In this document: positions 34,233-36,023 of the stretch, one piece after another
Numbering within the stretch: the stretch's first letter is position 1
Layout of the letters: each line of letters opens with the position of its first letter
NCBI GenBank assembly: GCA_947631315.1
Contig: CANRLA010000002.1
Span: 1-36,023, forward strand
Direction: 5' to 3'
Length of the DNA stretch: 36,023 nucleotides
DNA from: an uncultured Clostridia bacterium
GTDB lineage: Bacteria > Bacillota > Clostridia > TANB77 > CAG-508
The notes under the pieces: generated by a model
The model's input: only the letters and a program-made list of their open reading frames with translations
Database searches by the model: none
What the model was told of the DNA's origin: nothing
Program-made: the position numbers and the translations under genes

Positions 34233-34364
34233 ATTCCTTTGAAAAAATTGCAACTACAGTATATTATTCGTTTGGAAAATATGCAAGTAATGTACAATAT
34301 TCATTTGGAAAATATGCAAATAGTTTATAATATTCGTTTGAAAAACTTGCATATTATATAATTA
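34233..34364. repeat. four tandem 33-base direct repeats
   Basis: Units start at 34233, 34266, 34299 and 34332, exactly 33 bases apart. Each begins ATTC followed by TTTG, a run of A, and TGCA at about position 17. The second and third units are nearly identical over their first 21 bases, and the units diverge at their 3' ends. They end about 35 bases before the ATG of the plus-strand ATPase and overlap its promoter, so an iteron-like regulator binding array is likely. There are no unique spacers, so this is not a CRISPR array. Confidence 0.8.
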
Positions 34365-34376
34365 ATATGTTAAAAT
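34347..34376 (+). promoter_or_regulatory. predicted promoter of the plus-strand DUF4143 ATPase
   Basis: TTGCAT (34347-34352), 18 bases, TAAAAT (34371-34376). The -35 hexamer falls in the last 33-base repeat. Confidence 0.45.
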
Positions 34377-34399
34377 AGTCTTACAAGGACGGTGATTTT

Positions 34400-35695
34400 A
34401 TGTTAAAAAGGAAAGTTTATGATTTATTATTAGAGTGGAAAAATAAAAAAGATAAAATGTGTCTTGTAGTAAAAGGTGCAAGGCAAGTTGGAAAGACATT
34501 TATAATTGATAAATTTGCAAAAGAAAATTATGAAAATTATATCTATATGAATTTTGATGAAAATCCTGGATATAAGGCTATTTTTGATGGTGATTTAGAT
34601 GTAGATAATCTAATAAAGCAAATATCACTAAGAGTACCTAATGCAAGCATTGTTCCAAACAAAACAATTATTTTTTTAGATGAAATTCAAAATTGTCCTA
34701 ATGCAAGAACTGCTCTTAAATTTTTAGCACTAGATAAAAGATTTGATGTAATTGCATCAGGTTCATTACTTGGAATTAACTATAAAGAAGTATCTTCTTT
34801 TCCAGTAGGATATACCGAACAAATAGAAATGTATTCACTAGATTTTGAAGAATTTTTGTGGGCAAATGGAGTTACCCCTGAAAGCATATTAGATATAAAA
34901 AAATATTTTGATGAAAAAGAAGTCGTTCCAACCGCAATGAATGATAGAATGTTAAGTTTATTTAAAGAATATATTGTAGTTGGCGGTATGCCTAGAGTTG
35001 TAAACGATTTTGTACAAAATCATAATTTTGCAAATGTTTTAAAAATTCAGCAAGCAATTATTAGTGATTATGAAGATGACATAGCAAAATATGCAGATGC
35101 AAATGAAAAATCAAAAGCGCGAGCATGTTTTTTATCAATTCCAAAGCATCTTTCTAAAGATTACAAAAAATTTAGATATAGTTTAGTAAGTCCAAGTGGT
35201 AGTTCGAGAAAATACGCTGGAAGCCTTATGTGGCTATATGATGCTGGTATAATAAACTTTTGTTATAACCTAGAAATTCCTCAATTACCATTAGAGGGAA
35301 ATTCTAAAAGCGATGTTTTTAAAGTTTATATGAGAGATACTGGTCTTCTCGTTGCAATGTTAGATGAAGGAACTGCAGAAGATATTATTGACGGAAATCT
35401 TGGAATATACAAAGGTGCAATATACGAAAATATAATAGCAGATATATTAGCGAAAAAAGGAAAAAAATTATATTATTTTGAACATAATTCAACTATTGAA
35501 GTAGACTTTTTTATTCGATATGAAAAAGTCATAACTGGAATTGAAGTAAAGTCTGCTGGAAACAGCAAATCAAAGTCATTAGAAAATGTTATGGACAGAT
35601 ATAATGTAACAAAAGGAATAAAATTTGCGCCATCAAATTATGGAAAAAAGAATAATATAGACATTTTCCCAATTTATATGGCTATGTTTTTATAA
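34400..35695 (+). CDS. AAA ATPase with DUF4143 C-terminal domain (second, divergent)
   Basis: The 431-residue product has P-loop VKGARQVGKTFI (residues 23-34), Walker B TIIFLDEIQNCPNA, and sensor VIASGSLLGI. The C-terminal DUF4143 part ends with EVDFFIRYEKVITGIEVKSAG, a PD-(D/E)xK-like arrangement of acidic residues and Lys. It is distinct in sequence from the neighbouring family member on the other strand. AAGGACGGTGAT precedes the ATG. The function is unknown; such proteins are common accessory genes in gut Clostridia and Bacteroidetes. Confidence 0.87.
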   Translation: MLKRKVYDLLLEWKNKKDKMCLVVKGARQVGKTFIIDKFAKENYENYIYMNFDENPGYKAIFDGDLDVDNLIKQISLRVPNASIVPNKTIIFLDEIQNCPNARTALKFLALDKRFDVIASGSLLGINYKEVSSFPVGYTEQIEMYSLDFEEFLWANGVTPESILDIKKYFDEKEVVPTAMNDRMLSLFKEYIVVGGMPRVVNDFVQNHNFANVLKIQQAIISDYEDDIAKYADANEKSKARACFLSIPKHLSKDYKKFRYSLVSPSGSSRKYAGSLMWLYDAGIINFCYNLEIPQLPLEGNSKSDVFKVYMRDTGLLVAMLDEGTAEDIIDGNLGIYKGAIYENIIADILAKKGKKLYYFEHNSTIEVDFFIRYEKVITGIEVKSAGNSKSKSLENVMDRYNVTKGIKFAPSNYGKKNNIDIFPIYMAMFL

Positions 35696-35772
35696 AATAT
35701 AATCAATAACTCATTTTTATTTTTTAATAGCATACAATTATAAAAAACATTATAGGAGTATTAAAATAAATT

Positions 35773-35967
35773 ATGATTAAAAGATTATCACTTATTACAA
35801 CCTGTTTAGTCTTATCACTCTTTTTTGCAAATAGCAAAATTTCTTCTAATAATGAAGTGGTGCAAACAATGACTCTACCGGTTTCTAACAAAGTTATTGT
35901 TTTAGATGCAGGGCATGGAACTCCAGATGAAGGGAATTACTTATTAACCCTAATAAATAATAACTAA
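35773..35967 (+). pseudogene. truncated CwlD-like N-acetylmuramoyl-L-alanine amidase
   Basis: The 64-codon frame starts with a membrane-anchor/signal segment (LSLITTCLVLSLFFA) and reaches VIVLDAGHGTPDEG, the first zinc-ligand block of amidase_3 enzymes such as CwlD, which trims spore cortex peptidoglycan. Directly after it the sequence turns into NYLLTLINNN and stops. The remaining about 170 residues with the other zinc ligands and the catalytic glutamate are missing. A terminator follows within about 15 bases, so most of the gene seems to have been deleted. AGGAG lies 14 bases before the ATG, which is long. Confidence 0.65.
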
Positions 35968-35979
35968 TTTTATACAGCA

Positions 35980-36010
35980 AAATAAAGTGTCTAGGCACTT
36001 TATTTTTTTT
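35980..36010 (+). terminator. Rho-independent terminator
   Basis: AAATAAAGTG and CACTTTATTT form a perfect ten-base stem around TCTAGG, followed by a run of T. It closes the ATPase/CwlD-remnant transcript. Confidence 0.8.
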
Positions 36011-36023
36011 GAAGATAAAATAA

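Noticed and set aside
34233..34364. CRISPR array
   Set aside because: The repeats are contiguous 33-base units with no unique spacers, and no cas genes are present.

Overview
This is low-G+C DNA that looks like a Clostridia-type Bacillota chromosome. The evidence is a very AT-rich base composition, AGGAGG-type ribosome binding sites, and a walR-walK-lepB-holB-ricT gene run. UGA is used as a stop (for example at the ends of the drmA-like and mcrB-like genes), so this is not the Mycoplasma code. CGU, CGC and CGA occur as rare arginine codons. CGG appears in frame only at three positions, discussed below.

Layout. Positions 33-77 hold the 3' half of an initiator tRNA gene, which looks like an integration scar. 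From there to about 16 kb, all on the minus strand, lies a defence island. In transcription order it carries a C5-cytosine methyltransferase, a McrB-like motor with an EVE-like reader domain, a LlaJI/McrC-like nuclease, an SF1 helicase with an unknown N-terminus, DrmA and DrmB (the DISARM core), a NERD nuclease-helicase, a Dam-type adenine methyltransferase and a decayed small gene. The mix of DISARM core with a LlaJI/McrBC-type restriction module, without a recognisable DrmC, is unusual. Positions 16.1-22.3 kb are housekeeping genes: a 49-residue membrane protein, an SPFH protein, a ferredoxin, RicT, DNA polymerase III delta prime, signal peptidase I and a WalRK-type two-component system. A G+C-rich palindromic element follows at 22.38-22.50 kb. 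Next comes an 8-kb gene for a cyclic beta-1,2-glucan synthase (NdvB/Cgs) split over three reading frames. From 30.7 kb on are small accessory genes: an AlkD-like repair protein, a HEPN/MNT pair, a Nudix hydrolase, two divergent DUF4143 ATPases with an elaborate regulatory region between them, and a truncated CwlD-like amidase.

The strongest signal is translational. Three frame breaks, one in the Dam-type gene and two in the glucan synthase, have the same form: a CGG codon followed by A, where skipping the C lets the ribosome read GGA, a conserved glycine, and restores the family's reading frame. By-eye inspection of the coding sequence in this window found no other in-frame CGG. The simplest reading is that CGG is unassigned or starved here and is bypassed by +1 frameshifting at C-GGA. 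A systematic sequencing artefact has to be excluded first.

All coordinates, frame arithmetic and codon scanning were done by hand. No database search was possible, so family names rest on motifs and remembered family architecture.
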